Below are positions 9,086 through 16,736 of a DNA stretch of 64,000 nucleotides, in pieces. A program made the position numbers and the translations under genes. The stretch lies in contig NZ_CP071860.1 in NCBI RefSeq assembly GCF_023716665.1, forward strand, positions 1,550,001 through 1,614,000, written 5' to 3'. The notes under the pieces are model-generated. The model had not been told where the DNA came from and did no database searches. It saw only the letters and a program-made list of their open reading frames with translations. Each line of letters starts with the position of its first letter. The stretch's first letter is position 1. Source of the stretch: Vibrio sp. SCSIO 43135 (GTDB lineage Bacteria > Pseudomonadota > Gammaproteobacteria > Enterobacterales > Vibrionaceae).

Positions 9086-9216
9086 TCTCTCATCCGGACT
9101 ATAACCGTCGGCTCTGGCTTCTCACCAGATCTGCTGACCTCGACGAATCGAGCGCTCGCGGGCTGATCCAATAAATGGATATACCGCCGGTGGGGAATTC
9201 CGCCCCGCCCTGAGAA
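9086..9216 (-). promoter_or_regulatory. FMN riboswitch (RFN element) of ribB
   Basis: Read on the minus strand, the conserved RFN blocks appear in order: 'AGGGCGGGG', 'AATTCCCCACCGGCGG', 'AGCCCGCGAGCG', 'CAGCAGATCTGGTGAGA', 'CCAGAGCCGACGGTTATAGTC' and 'CGGATGAGAGAGAA'. The first and last blocks close the multi-branched junction. It sits about 105 bases upstream of the ribB ATG, leaving room for an expression platform that holds a CACCTGCA/TGCACC-type pairing. FMN binding would shut ribB down. Confidence 0.95.
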
Positions 9217-9325
9217 TAAAAATTAAAGTACCAACATAATTGTTGGCCTAGGTATTACTTTGCCCAAACAGGCAGGTGGATAGTAGCCCTTTCTCATCGG
9301 TGAAAAAAGGGCAGACCTCTAGAAA

Positions 9326-10762
9326 CTAGCGAATAAACAACGTAGACAGGGCTTTTTGAGCAAGATTTCGCCAGCGTAAGATAATTCGACTACGTGGTAA
9401 CCATTGTGGTGTGGTAAGCACCGTCTTAGCTTTGGAAAAAGTTCTGAACCCTTCAATACCATGGTATTGCCCCATTCCTGACTCTCCAATCCCACCAAAC
9501 GGCGCATCGTCTGCGGCAAGGTGCAGAAGTGTATCGTTGAAGCACACGCCACCACTATGCGTTTGCTGCAAGATCTGTTGTTGCAGCGTCTTACTTCCAC
9601 TCATCAAATAAAGTGCCAGTGGCCTTGGGCGGCTATTAATATAGCTGGTAACTTCGTTGATGTGGCGGTAGGTAACGACTGGAAGTATCGGGCCAAAGAT
9701 CTCTTCCTGCATTAAGCGCATGTCGAAGGTAACGTTACTGACCAAGTGAGGCAGCATTTGTCTCCCTGTGCTGGGTTCTGCTTCAATGGTGTGAATTTTG
9801 GCCCCTTTACTTCGCGCATCCGATAAATAACTCTGTAAACGTTGATATTGGCCATTGTTCACAATATGGGTCACTTCTCGCTGCTGGTTGCGCTTAGCAA
9901 ACGCTGAATCGAAGCGTTTCAAGTAAGTGTTGATGAAAGAATGCTCTTTGCCTTCGGGAACAAAAACATAGTCGGGAGCGACACAAATTTGCCCCGCATT
10001 AATGCTTTTCCCCAGCATAATCGCATCGACCGCTGAAGTGATATCGGCATCTTTAGCAACGATGGCCGGTGATTTCCCCCCGAGCTCTAAGGTAACTGGA
10101 GTAAGGTTTTTAGCCGCTTCCTGTGCTACCAAACGACCAACTGCGGTCGACCCGGTAAACAGGATATGATCGAACGGCAACTGGCTAAATAGCGCCGAGA
10201 TTTCAGCCTCCCCTTCAACTGGCTGAATGTCGTCACTTAAACACGCAAACACATCACTTAATACTCGATTGGCTTTCGGCGTATGCTCACTTAACTTCAC
10301 CATAACTCGGTTACCGGCTGCTATGGCTGTCACAATCGGAGCCAAGCTCAATACGATAGGAAAGTTCCAAGGCACGATGACACCAACCACACCAAGCGGT
10401 TGAAAATGAACTGTGGTCTGAGATGGAGCGAGCAGTAACCCAGAAGAACGGCGCTTTGGCCGCATCCATTTACGTAGGTGAGATAAGGTATAGTGAATAT
10501 GGTTGACGGCCGGGAGAATATCGCAAATCAAACTATCGAACTCACTTCGATAGCCATAATCTTCGCTGATGGCTTGAATTAGCTCTGTTTGATGCGCCTT
10601 TAACGCTTGCTTGAGCTTTTGCAGCTTTTCCACACGATGAGCGTAATCTGGAAACGGATCCGTTTGATAACGCATCTGGATCTCGGTAAACACTTCTTGG
10701 AGATCTTGCGCGGTTTTCACGTGCTCTTTATGCCAACGATTTAAGTCCACAACCTTTTCCAT
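9326..10762 (-). CDS. Aldehyde dehydrogenase, coniferyl-aldehyde-dehydrogenase-like
   Basis: A 478-residue NAD(P)-dependent aldehyde dehydrogenase of the class-3/CalB type. The N-terminus lacks the long extension of class 1/2 enzymes, 'GVVGVIVPWNFP' and 'LFTGSTAVGR' form the cofactor site, 'LELGGKSP' carries the general-base glutamate and 'NAGQICVAPDYV' the catalytic cysteine. The C-terminus is hydrophobic/basic ('RSRIILRWRNLAQKALSTLFI'), as in membrane-associated members. The ATG at 10762 with GGTGG six bases upstream is preferred to a TTG two codons earlier. A LysR gene lies immediately upstream on the same strand. Confidence 0.88.
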   Translation of the reverse strand: MEKVVDLNRWHKEHVKTAQDLQEVFTEIQMRYQTDPFPDYAHRVEKLQKLKQALKAHQTELIQAISEDYGYRSEFDSLICDILPAVNHIHYTLSHLRKWMRPKRRSSGLLLAPSQTTVHFQPLGVVGVIVPWNFPIVLSLAPIVTAIAAGNRVMVKLSEHTPKANRVLSDVFACLSDDIQPVEGEAEISALFSQLPFDHILFTGSTAVGRLVAQEAAKNLTPVTLELGGKSPAIVAKDADITSAVDAIMLGKSINAGQICVAPDYVFVPEGKEHSFINTYLKRFDSAFAKRNQQREVTHIVNNGQYQRLQSYLSDARSKGAKIHTIEAEPSTGRQMLPHLVSNVTFDMRLMQEEIFGPILPVVTYRHINEVTSYINSRPRPLALYLMSGSKTLQQQILQQTHSGGVCFNDTLLHLAADDAPFGGIGESGMGQYHGIEGFRTFSKAKTVLTTPQWLPRSRIILRWRNLAQKALSTLFIR

Positions 10763-10816
10763 AGCCAACCACCCTGATGTTGTTATATCTAGTTTTTCCG
10801 GGTTTCACTACTAATG

Positions 10817-11773
10817 TTAGCGAGAACTGCCTATTTCGCCACGAAAAGGCGACAGTTTGTCATGAACAAAATCGAGAAAAGAGCGCACTTTGGGTGTCGC
10901 CCCACGGTGGCTTGGGTAAATCGCGTATAAATCGACCGGAGAAAATTGCCATTCAGGCAGCACTTCCACCAAATCACCACATTCAACAGAGCCGTTAGCT
11001 AGGTATTGTGGAAGCTCGGTGATCCCCATTCCATCCAGTGCAAGCTGTTTGAGTACCGAAAAATCATCGCATTCCAGAACAGGAGCAAACGCCACAGAAA
11101 CCGACGGGCTTGATTGATTAGAAACTAAGGAGGTTGTGTCGAGCGGTGAAAATAGCTGCCAAACCGGTTTGCGCTCTTTGGCACTCATAAGCAAACACTG
11201 GTGCTGAGTGAGATCGCCCGGCTGAACTGGCAGCCCAGCCTGCTCAACGTAAGACGGAGCACAGTACAACGCTAACTTTAACTGACATAGCTTTTTCGCA
11301 ATCAAGTTCGAACTCGGCAGCTCCCCGACGCGAATCACCACATCGTAGCCTTCTTCAAGCACGTCAACACGTCGATTGGTCAGGTCCAAATCCACTTGTA
11401 CATCTGGGTATTGTTGATAGTAATGAGCCAACAATGGGGCCAACATCCCCTGCCCGATTGCCACAGATGCGCACACTTTCAACCGACCTTGTGGCTTTTC
11501 GAGTAAGGTTTCCACCGCAAGTCGGGAAGCTTCTAGTTCCTCTTTGATTCTCTGACAGTATGCATAGTACCGCTCACCCACTTCAGTAAGATGTTGGCTA
11601 CGCGTAGAGCGTTCAAGCAAGCGCACACCTAATTCCGACTCCAAACGCGACACTTTACGGCTGATGTTCGATTTAGGTAACCCCATCGATTCTGCCGCTG
11701 CAGTAAAGCTGCCAGTTTCAACGACAGTAGCGAATACCATCATGTCGTTAATATCGTATCTCTTCGCGTCCAT
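10817..11773 (-). CDS. LysR-family transcriptional regulator
   Basis: A 318-residue LysR protein with the N-terminal helix-turn-helix 'GSFTAAAESMGLPKSNISRKVSRLESELG' and a substrate-binding domain ending 'YAIYPSHRGATPKVRSFLDFV'. The ATG at 11773 is preceded by GGAGG; an ATG 30 bases earlier lacks this. Divergent from the pirin/isochorismatase pair, with a T-N11-A palindrome between them, so it probably controls that pair. Confidence 0.9.
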   Translation of the reverse strand: MDAKRYDINDMMVFATVVETGSFTAAAESMGLPKSNISRKVSRLESELGVRLLERSTRSQHLTEVGERYYAYCQRIKEELEASRLAVETLLEKPQGRLKVCASVAIGQGMLAPLLAHYYQQYPDVQVDLDLTNRRVDVLEEGYDVVIRVGELPSSNLIAKKLCQLKLALYCAPSYVEQAGLPVQPGDLTQHQCLLMSAKERKPVWQLFSPLDTTSLVSNQSSPSVSVAFAPVLECDDFSVLKQLALDGMGITELPQYLANGSVECGDLVEVLPEWQFSPVDLYAIYPSHRGATPKVRSFLDFVHDKLSPFRGEIGSSR

Positions 11774-11806
11774 TCTTTCCTCCACCTTACTGAGGCTTCC
11801 CACTTT

Positions 11807-11829
11807 ATTGTTACCATTTTTAGAACAAT
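11807..11829. promoter_or_regulatory. LysR-type T-N11-A operator
   Basis: ATTGTT-N11-AACAAT is a perfect six-base inverted repeat with the classical LysR spacing, placed in the divergent region between the LysR gene and the pirin gene. Confidence 0.6.
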
Positions 11830-11914
11830 GTTATATCAATGCACTTATATATCAATCTATAGCAACAAACTAATCTAACTCCATCGACAACGAATCAAAA
11901 CACTGGAGCTTGAT

Positions 11915-12589
11915 ATGGAATTGCTTACTCTTTCTCAACTACCCCAAGGTGGCTTTGCTGGTCTTAAAGAAAAGCAGCTAGTGATGGACCAACGTGTGTT
12001 TGGCGCTCGTAAAAACGCCGCGTCCTTTAACGGTATTGGCCACTTTGTCTATCTGGCCGATGCAAACTTTCAGCCTTATGGCGAAACGGGTATGCACCCA
12101 CACCATGAAATCGACGTGATCAGCGTGATGGCAAAAGGGCGAATCGAGCATGCCGGTTCGCTTGAACATGGGCAGGGGCTTAGCGCTGGCAATGTTCAAG
12201 TACAGCGCGCTGGCGGAGAAGGTTTTTCTCATAACGAAGTTAACCCCGACGACAAACCCAACCAAATGATTCAACTGTGGGTTCTACCAGAAACCAAAGG
12301 GCAACCAGCAGGTTACAAGGTGTATCAACCTACACCAGGAGAGCGCACTCGCGTCTACGGTGGCCACGATTCAGAGCAAGATACCTTTGCCAGCCACACC
12401 GTCATCGACGTGTTACTAGCGCAAGAAGGCCAAGCGACAACTCATGCAGGAGAAGTACTCGCCTATCTTAGCGTTGGAACAGCTCAAGTGAATGGACAAA
12501 ACATAGAAGCAGGCACGTTGGTTCGTACCGATGACTTAACGTTCACGGCCACCAGCGAAAGCCAGCTCATTTTGATCTATACCGAATAA
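11915..12589 (+). CDS. Pirin-family protein
   Basis: A 224-residue bicupin. 'GMHPHHEIDVISVMAKGRIEHAGSLEHG' contains the pirin metal-binding histidines in the N-terminal cupin, followed by 'VQRAGGEGFSHNE' with the further His/Glu ligands. Length is typical of the YhhW/YhaK-type small pirins, some of which are quercetin 2,3-dioxygenases. First gene of a pair with an isochorismatase-like hydrolase and divergent from a LysR regulator, an arrangement common in Proteobacteria. The natural substrate is unknown. Confidence 0.9.
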   Translation: MELLTLSQLPQGGFAGLKEKQLVMDQRVFGARKNAASFNGIGHFVYLADANFQPYGETGMHPHHEIDVISVMAKGRIEHAGSLEHGQGLSAGNVQVQRAGGEGFSHNEVNPDDKPNQMIQLWVLPETKGQPAGYKVYQPTPGERTRVYGGHDSEQDTFASHTVIDVLLAQEGQATTHAGEVLAYLSVGTAQVNGQNIEAGTLVRTDDLTFTATSESQLILIYTE

Positions 12590-12669
12590 CTTTATTTACC
12601 CATAAACCCTCTCTGCCCAATTGTTTATTTGGGTAGAGACAAACCGCAAAAATCAGTGAGGGATACACT

Positions 12670-13296
12670 ATGACCAACTCAAAACCATTCTCAGAATTCT
12701 TAACGCCGGAAAACGCAGTACTTGCGATGATCGACCACCAAACAGGCTTAATGGTTGGATTAGGAGACGAACACCCAACCGTGCTGAAAAACAACATTGT
12801 GGCACTGAGCAAAATGGCCAAGGCGATTAACCTTCCGTCTGTTATCACCGCGAGCTTACCAGAGGGGCCAAACGGGCCAGTCATGCCTGAGATTCCAGAG
12901 ATTTTGGGAACAGAAGTGATTGAGCGTGAAGGTCAGATCAACGCATGGGATAGCCTAGCATTCAAACAAGCTATTGAAAAAACAGGGCGCAAGAAAATCA
13001 TCATGGCCGGTATTGTGACCGACGTTTGCCTGCTGTTTCCTGCTCTATCCGCCATCGAAGAAGGTTACGATGTGTATGCGGTGATCGATGCTTCAGGTAC
13101 GTGGAACAAAACCGTTCAAGAAGTCACGATAGCTCGCTTAACTCAAGCTGGAGTAAAAGTCACCACATGGGCTTCCGTACTGGCAGAACTGATGAATGAT
13201 TGGCGCAGTGATTACGGTGAAGTGCTAGGTAAAGTATTGGCCGACCACACCACCAAGTACGGCTATGTGATGAACAGTTACTTTGCGCGAGGCTAA
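12670..13296 (+). CDS. Isochorismatase-family hydrolase
   Basis: A 208-residue cysteine hydrolase. The triad is recognisable as D in 'LAMIDHQTGLM', a lysine in the central region and C in 'GIVTDVCLLFPAL'. These proteins hydrolyse amides or vinyl ethers (nicotinamidase/isochorismatase superfamily); this subgroup (YcaC-like) has no settled substrate. Eighty bases after the pirin gene, probably cotranscribed with it. Confidence 0.88.
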   Translation: MTNSKPFSEFLTPENAVLAMIDHQTGLMVGLGDEHPTVLKNNIVALSKMAKAINLPSVITASLPEGPNGPVMPEIPEILGTEVIEREGQINAWDSLAFKQAIEKTGRKKIIMAGIVTDVCLLFPALSAIEEGYDVYAVIDASGTWNKTVQEVTIARLTQAGVKVTTWASVLAELMNDWRSDYGEVLGKVLADHTTKYGYVMNSYFARG

Positions 13297-13300
13297 GAAT

Positions 13301-13531
13301 ATGAGTGGCGAACAAAAAAGTTCGCCACCCAACAAACATTGGGTGGCGTTTTACACTTTTATCATTTTGTTACCCTTGGTGTATTGGATTCCACCCTGGG
13401 TTACTCAGTATATTTCCGCACATCCTCTCGCAGTGACGTTGGTATCAGTGGGAATCATTGTCCCTGTTGTGTCTTACCTTGCATTACCAAACTTGCTGCG
13501 AGTTCATACCAAACTCATGTCTAAAAGTTAG
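13301..13531 (+). CDS. Small membrane protein
   Basis: A 76-residue protein with a short polar N-terminus and two hydrophobic helices (about residues 15-36 and 45-66). The ATG at 13301 follows the isochorismatase stop by four bases, suggesting translational coupling. I do not recognise a family. The first 50 bases of the gene fold into two overlapping hairpins (13305-13348), which is unusual for a start region. The stop overlaps the convergent GNAT gene by four bases. Confidence 0.7.
   Translation: MSGEQKSSPPNKHWVAFYTFIILLPLVYWIPPWVTQYISAHPLAVTLVSVGIIVPVVSYLALPNLLRVHTKLMSKS
13305..13348 (+). promoter_or_regulatory. Mutually exclusive hairpins over the start of a small gene
   Basis: GTGGCGAAC (13305-13313) pairs with GTTCGCCAC (13320-13328), and CGCCACCCAA (13323-13332) pairs with TTGGGTGGCG (13339-13348). 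The arms overlap at 13323-13328, so only one stem can form at a time. The second stem is followed by GTTTTACACTTTT, a weak U-rich tail. Either a terminator for the pirin/isochorismatase operon that has been absorbed into a coding start, or an attenuator. Confidence 0.6.
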
Positions 13532-14109
13532 AGAGCTTCAAACTGCGCTTTGGTGATTCCGTAATGAACACGGTCATCAAAGCCGTGTTCCATCTTGTAG
13601 TAACCAGCCTGTCTTCCCTCTTGAACGAAACCACATGACTCCATCACTTTGTAAGAGCCAGTGTTACTTTGGTAACAGTCTGCGGTCACTTTATGGGCTT
13701 CGAGCTCATTAAAGGCGATTGAGGTCATAAATCGCCCGGCAGCGGATGCGATGCCTTGTCTCCACGCATGTTCAGGCAATTGATATCCAACCTCATAATT
13801 GCCCTGTAAAAACATCACCGCAGTTAACCCTGTCATGCCCATAAACTGCCCTTGTGCATCACGAATGACTGCGGTTGGATTGTCTGGCCACTCACCAGTT
13901 GCTATCGCTTGCTCTGTGTTAGCAATGATTGGATTGAAAAAGCCTTCGTACACTTCGCGTGGAGCAGGGGCGAAGAAAAGGTATTTACTAACATTTGGAT
14001 TATCAAACATCTCTATGATGTCGATGAGATCATCCGCTTTGATCAAGCTAATGCTAAACGAGTTAATCAATGGAACAGACTGCCCTGATTTAAATTGTGC
14101 AATTGACAC
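13528..14109 (-). CDS. GNAT-family N-acetyltransferase
   Basis: A 193-residue RimJ/RimL-type acetyltransferase. The acetyl-CoA site is 'YQLPEHAWRQGIASAAGRFM' and the C-terminal strand is 'ADCYQSNTGSYKVMESCGFVQEGR', the usual form in which bulky peptide or small-molecule amines are acetylated. Starts with GTG after a GAAGGT ribosome-binding site. Substrate unknown. Confidence 0.85.
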   Translation of the reverse strand: MSIAQFKSGQSVPLINSFSISLIKADDLIDIIEMFDNPNVSKYLFFAPAPREVYEGFFNPIIANTEQAIATGEWPDNPTAVIRDAQGQFMGMTGLTAVMFLQGNYEVGYQLPEHAWRQGIASAAGRFMTSIAFNELEAHKVTADCYQSNTGSYKVMESCGFVQEGRQAGYYKMEHGFDDRVHYGITKAQFEAL

Positions 14110-14297
14110 CGGCGTTACCTTCTAAATTATGAGTCTCTTGTTAGGATTATGATTAGGCTTGTTAGGTCACGTTCATTACGCGCCTGACTTGAAGCGAAAT
14201 ATACCTAAGCCAAAGCAATCAGAATTGAATAATTGCGACAATATTTGCAACGCGTGGAGATTCCCACTCACCCAACCGCTGATACGTGAAAGCGTAA

Positions 14298-15155
14298 CTA
14301 TTCGAAGTCCCCATAGACATCAATCACCAAGTCGCGAATGCTAAGGTATTTACCCGGCGTTACCCCCAACAGCTTCTTCACCTGTCGTATCAAGTGAGGT
14401 TGATCGCTGAAACCAAATTGCTGCGCCAATGTCGCCCAGTCCGTTTCATTTGGATGTTGATACAAATGCATAAACAGAGCCTCACACTTCACTATCGTTT
14501 GATACTGCTTAATGCTCATACCAATCACCTTGGAGAAAGCTCGTTCCAGCGTTCGCTTTGTGGTGTGGCACTTAAGCGCCAACTGCTCGCTCGTTTGCAT
14601 TCCTTGGCTTAGCTCAATAGCCGTCACCGCTTTGTCCGCCAACTGGGCAGCGCTGTCGCTAGTTTCTTTATCAAGCAAAGGCGCTAAATCTTTGGCGACT
14701 TGCTGCAAAATATTGGACTCATCCCCTTTTATCAGCAAGGCTTGATAGTCCTTAAATCGGAACAGACCATCAAGCCAGGAGTCTTGCCGACATTGATTCA
14801 GTTGGCCGGCTTCATTAAGCCCAAGTCGATACAACGCCGTCGGTGTTAGCCGTAGCCCTAAGCGTGTCAAAGGGGCGCTATCATCGAGCGTGAGGGTATG
14901 TGTGTTTGGTGTGAGTAAATGAGTCCCTTTACCTTGGTATTGTAGAGAAGGGGTGTAGTAACAAAAGCGTTGCTCAGGTGGCGAGATAATGTAGTGAGCA
15001 TTCACATTCGGTATCAACTGAGGGGGATGGTCAATCGGTTCATCTTGCTCGACTTTAAGATACCAAACCCAGTCCACCAAATGTTTGATCGGCTCTAGTT
15101 GTCGTTTCCACGTAATCACTTTATTGGTGTACCTTCTACTTAACCCTACACTCAT
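14298..15155 (-). CDS. AraC-family transcriptional regulator
   Basis: A 285-residue regulator: an N-terminal domain of the type found in many AraC proteins with 'EPIKHLVDWVWYLKVEQDE', then the double helix-turn-helix at about residues 180-280 ('SEQLALKCHTTKRTLERAFSKVIGMSIKQY' and 'WATLAQQFGFSDQPHLIRQVKKLLGVTPGKY'). Target genes are not evident. A terminator separates it from the deamidase-like gene upstream. Confidence 0.88.
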   Translation of the reverse strand: MSVGLSRRYTNKVITWKRQLEPIKHLVDWVWYLKVEQDEPIDHPPQLIPNVNAHYIISPPEQRFCYYTPSLQYQGKGTHLLTPNTHTLTLDDSAPLTRLGLRLTPTALYRLGLNEAGQLNQCRQDSWLDGLFRFKDYQALLIKGDESNILQQVAKDLAPLLDKETSDSAAQLADKAVTAIELSQGMQTSEQLALKCHTTKRTLERAFSKVIGMSIKQYQTIVKCEALFMHLYQHPNETDWATLAQQFGFSDQPHLIRQVKKLLGVTPGKYLSIRDLVIDVYGDFE

Positions 15156-15229
15156 GATAGTGCCAAGTTACCATAGCTGACACCTCACCAGATATAGCGT
15201 TGAACGCTCATTTTCTTTTCCCAGATAAC

Positions 15230-15255
15230 AAAAAAGCACCGGACAGGTGCTTTTT
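15230..15255 (-). terminator. Rho-independent terminator
   Basis: AAAAGCACC/GGTGCTTTT stem with A and T runs on both sides, between the deamidase-like gene and the AraC gene; terminates the minus-strand gene starting at 15914. Confidence 0.85.
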
Positions 15256-15278
15256 CGATAGGAAAGTTTTGGAGCAAA

Positions 15279-15914
15279 CTAAACGTAAGCGACTGAGCTA
15301 GGCTCTTGGTAGATACATTCCACACCAAGAATGTTGCCATCACCATCTTGGTACTGCGCGTACACTTTCCATAGATTGTTCACTCGAACCCCCATCACGG
15401 TGACACGAGAATTGTCATCGTAGGTGCTACCGTCATTTTGCGAGCCTCGACCAAACGACACTTGAAACTCTTTGCCGACGGCTTGCTGGACTTTTTTACC
15501 ATCAAAGTCGCCATTAGGCTGGATATGTAAAAACTCTAACCCACCGCCCTTGCCCGGGCGTATAGCAAAAGTACAGCCTGTTAGTTGAGTCGTGACCAAG
15601 AATTTGGCCGTATCGTAGTGAGTGACCTTAGAAATAGATTCAGGCTTGAGTTGTTCGAACTGAGAAACAGGAATATGAATACATTGAATTGCTTTTGCAG
15701 TCGTCGAAAGCGCAGTAGTAGATAAACGTAATCGTCCTTCTTTCACTGGCATTCCTTGATGACGTCCCATTGCAGTGTCACCCAAACCATATAAGTAAAA
15801 TCTGACTTCACCTTTTTGCTTCCCTGCACTACTGATGGACAGAGGACAACGCAGCAAAAATTGTTCTAAATCTTGATTCATTAGCTGAGCAGCTTGGTCT
15901 AACGTAAGTGGCAT
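15279..15914 (-). CDS. Burkholderia lethal factor 1-like glutamine deamidase (putative toxin)
   Basis: A 211-residue protein without signal peptide or membrane helix. Seen directly: T108, C114 and H130 in the pattern T-x5-C...H, with C114 in 'LTGC' and the histidine in 'LEFLHIQP'. Known: Burkholderia lethal factor 1 is 211 residues long, deamidates a glutamine of translation factor eIF4A, and uses T88, C94 (in LSGC) and H106, again T-x5-C; CNF-type toxins share the LxGC...H fold. Upstream 'IPVSQ..QLKPESIS' and downstream 'NNLWKVYAQYQDG' also look like the corresponding BLF1 segments, recalled from memory. The Cys-His gap is 16 here against 12. Own terminator, no immunity-like neighbour. Homology is an inference; a non-toxic deamidase is possible. 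Confidence 0.6.
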   Translation of the reverse strand: MPLTLDQAAQLMNQDLEQFLLRCPLSISSAGKQKGEVRFYLYGLGDTAMGRHQGMPVKEGRLRLSTTALSTTAKAIQCIHIPVSQFEQLKPESISKVTHYDTAKFLVTTQLTGCTFAIRPGKGGGLEFLHIQPNGDFDGKKVQQAVGKEFQVSFGRGSQNDGSTYDDNSRVTVMGVRVNNLWKVYAQYQDGDGNILGVECIYQEPSSVAYV

Positions 15915-16143
15915 AAATCAATCCTTTTGTCGCCATTCATAAATATGATTAAGTTTGTTAATTTAAGCATACACACCAATAAGCACACGAACACATAACA
16001 AATTACTTGATATGCTCCTAAGAACTGAAACAAAAATTGGACAATGAGAATAGCTGGGCTAGCGATATTACAGAAAGGAAAGCAGCATCAGGCGGCGGAA
16101 TTGTGGGGGTGCTTGGAGCATGTGCCACCCAATGCTACTAAGT

Positions 16144-16272
16144 TTATTTTGGTTGCCAATTACAAAGCTCGATAAGAGACAAAAGCATGGCTCGCTCCCA
16201 CCAACTTTTTGCGTGTTGCAATCTTTGCTGATAGTAATCAACCATCGGTGAATCGGATTTAGGTAAGCTCAT
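16144..16272 (-). CDS. Small hypothetical protein, 42 residues
   Basis: ATG at 16272-16270 preceded by a near-perfect ribosome-binding site (AAAGGAGGTGTG), 42 codons, TAA at 16144-16146. The peptide is tryptophan-rich and amphipathic ('SWWERAMLLSLIELCNW'). No recognised family. The strong ribosome-binding site and the absence of any other gene in this 820-base stretch support it. Confidence 0.55.
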   Translation of the reverse strand: MSLPKSDSPMVDYYQQRLQHAKSWWERAMLLSLIELCNWQPK

Positions 16273-16459
16273 CACACACCTCCTTTCTCTTGAGTACCCT
16301 ATTAGTATGCTCAAGTTATCAGGAGGGAAAAACAGTCGAACTTGCCGCGAATATGTTCCGTATTAACGAGAAATAATTTGAAATGAAAAGATTTTGGTCA
16401 CTGTGATAAAGAAAACAGGAACACACAGTGTCCAAAATATCCTTACTTACTAGAGCCTG

Positions 16460-16618
16460 TTACTCGACCTCTTCGCGATCGACTGGTTCGATATAATCTT
16501 CAGCAGGGAAACACACCCATTCGAAATCCGTACAATCCGCTTGTGGCTCTTCACAAGCTTCTTCTAAATTGGTGCAGCCATTGAGTATCACTATGGCCGC
16601 TACGACAAGCAATTTCAT
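16460..16618 (-). CDS. Small putative lipoprotein, 52 residues
   Basis: ATG at 16618-16616 after AGGAGG, 52 codons, TAA at 16460-16462. The N-terminus 'MKLLVVAAIVILNGC' is a short lipoprotein signal with lipobox LNGC. The mature part is very acidic and contains three further cysteines (C in 'EEACEEPQADC' and 'WVCFP'), so disulfides are possible. Function unknown. Lies about 100 bases downstream of tnaA on the same strand. Confidence 0.6.
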   Translation of the reverse strand: MKLLVVAAIVILNGCTNLEEACEEPQADCTDFEWVCFPAEDYIEPVDREEVE

Positions 16619-16736
16619 TTTTCCTCCTTAAAGGTTTGACAAGATCCCAAGGACAGAGATTAAAAAGGCGAAGAGGCAGTTGTCCAAAAGGACTAGGGGT
16701 GGGTGGGAGAGTCTGCCCCTTCGCCAAATGGAGTCA

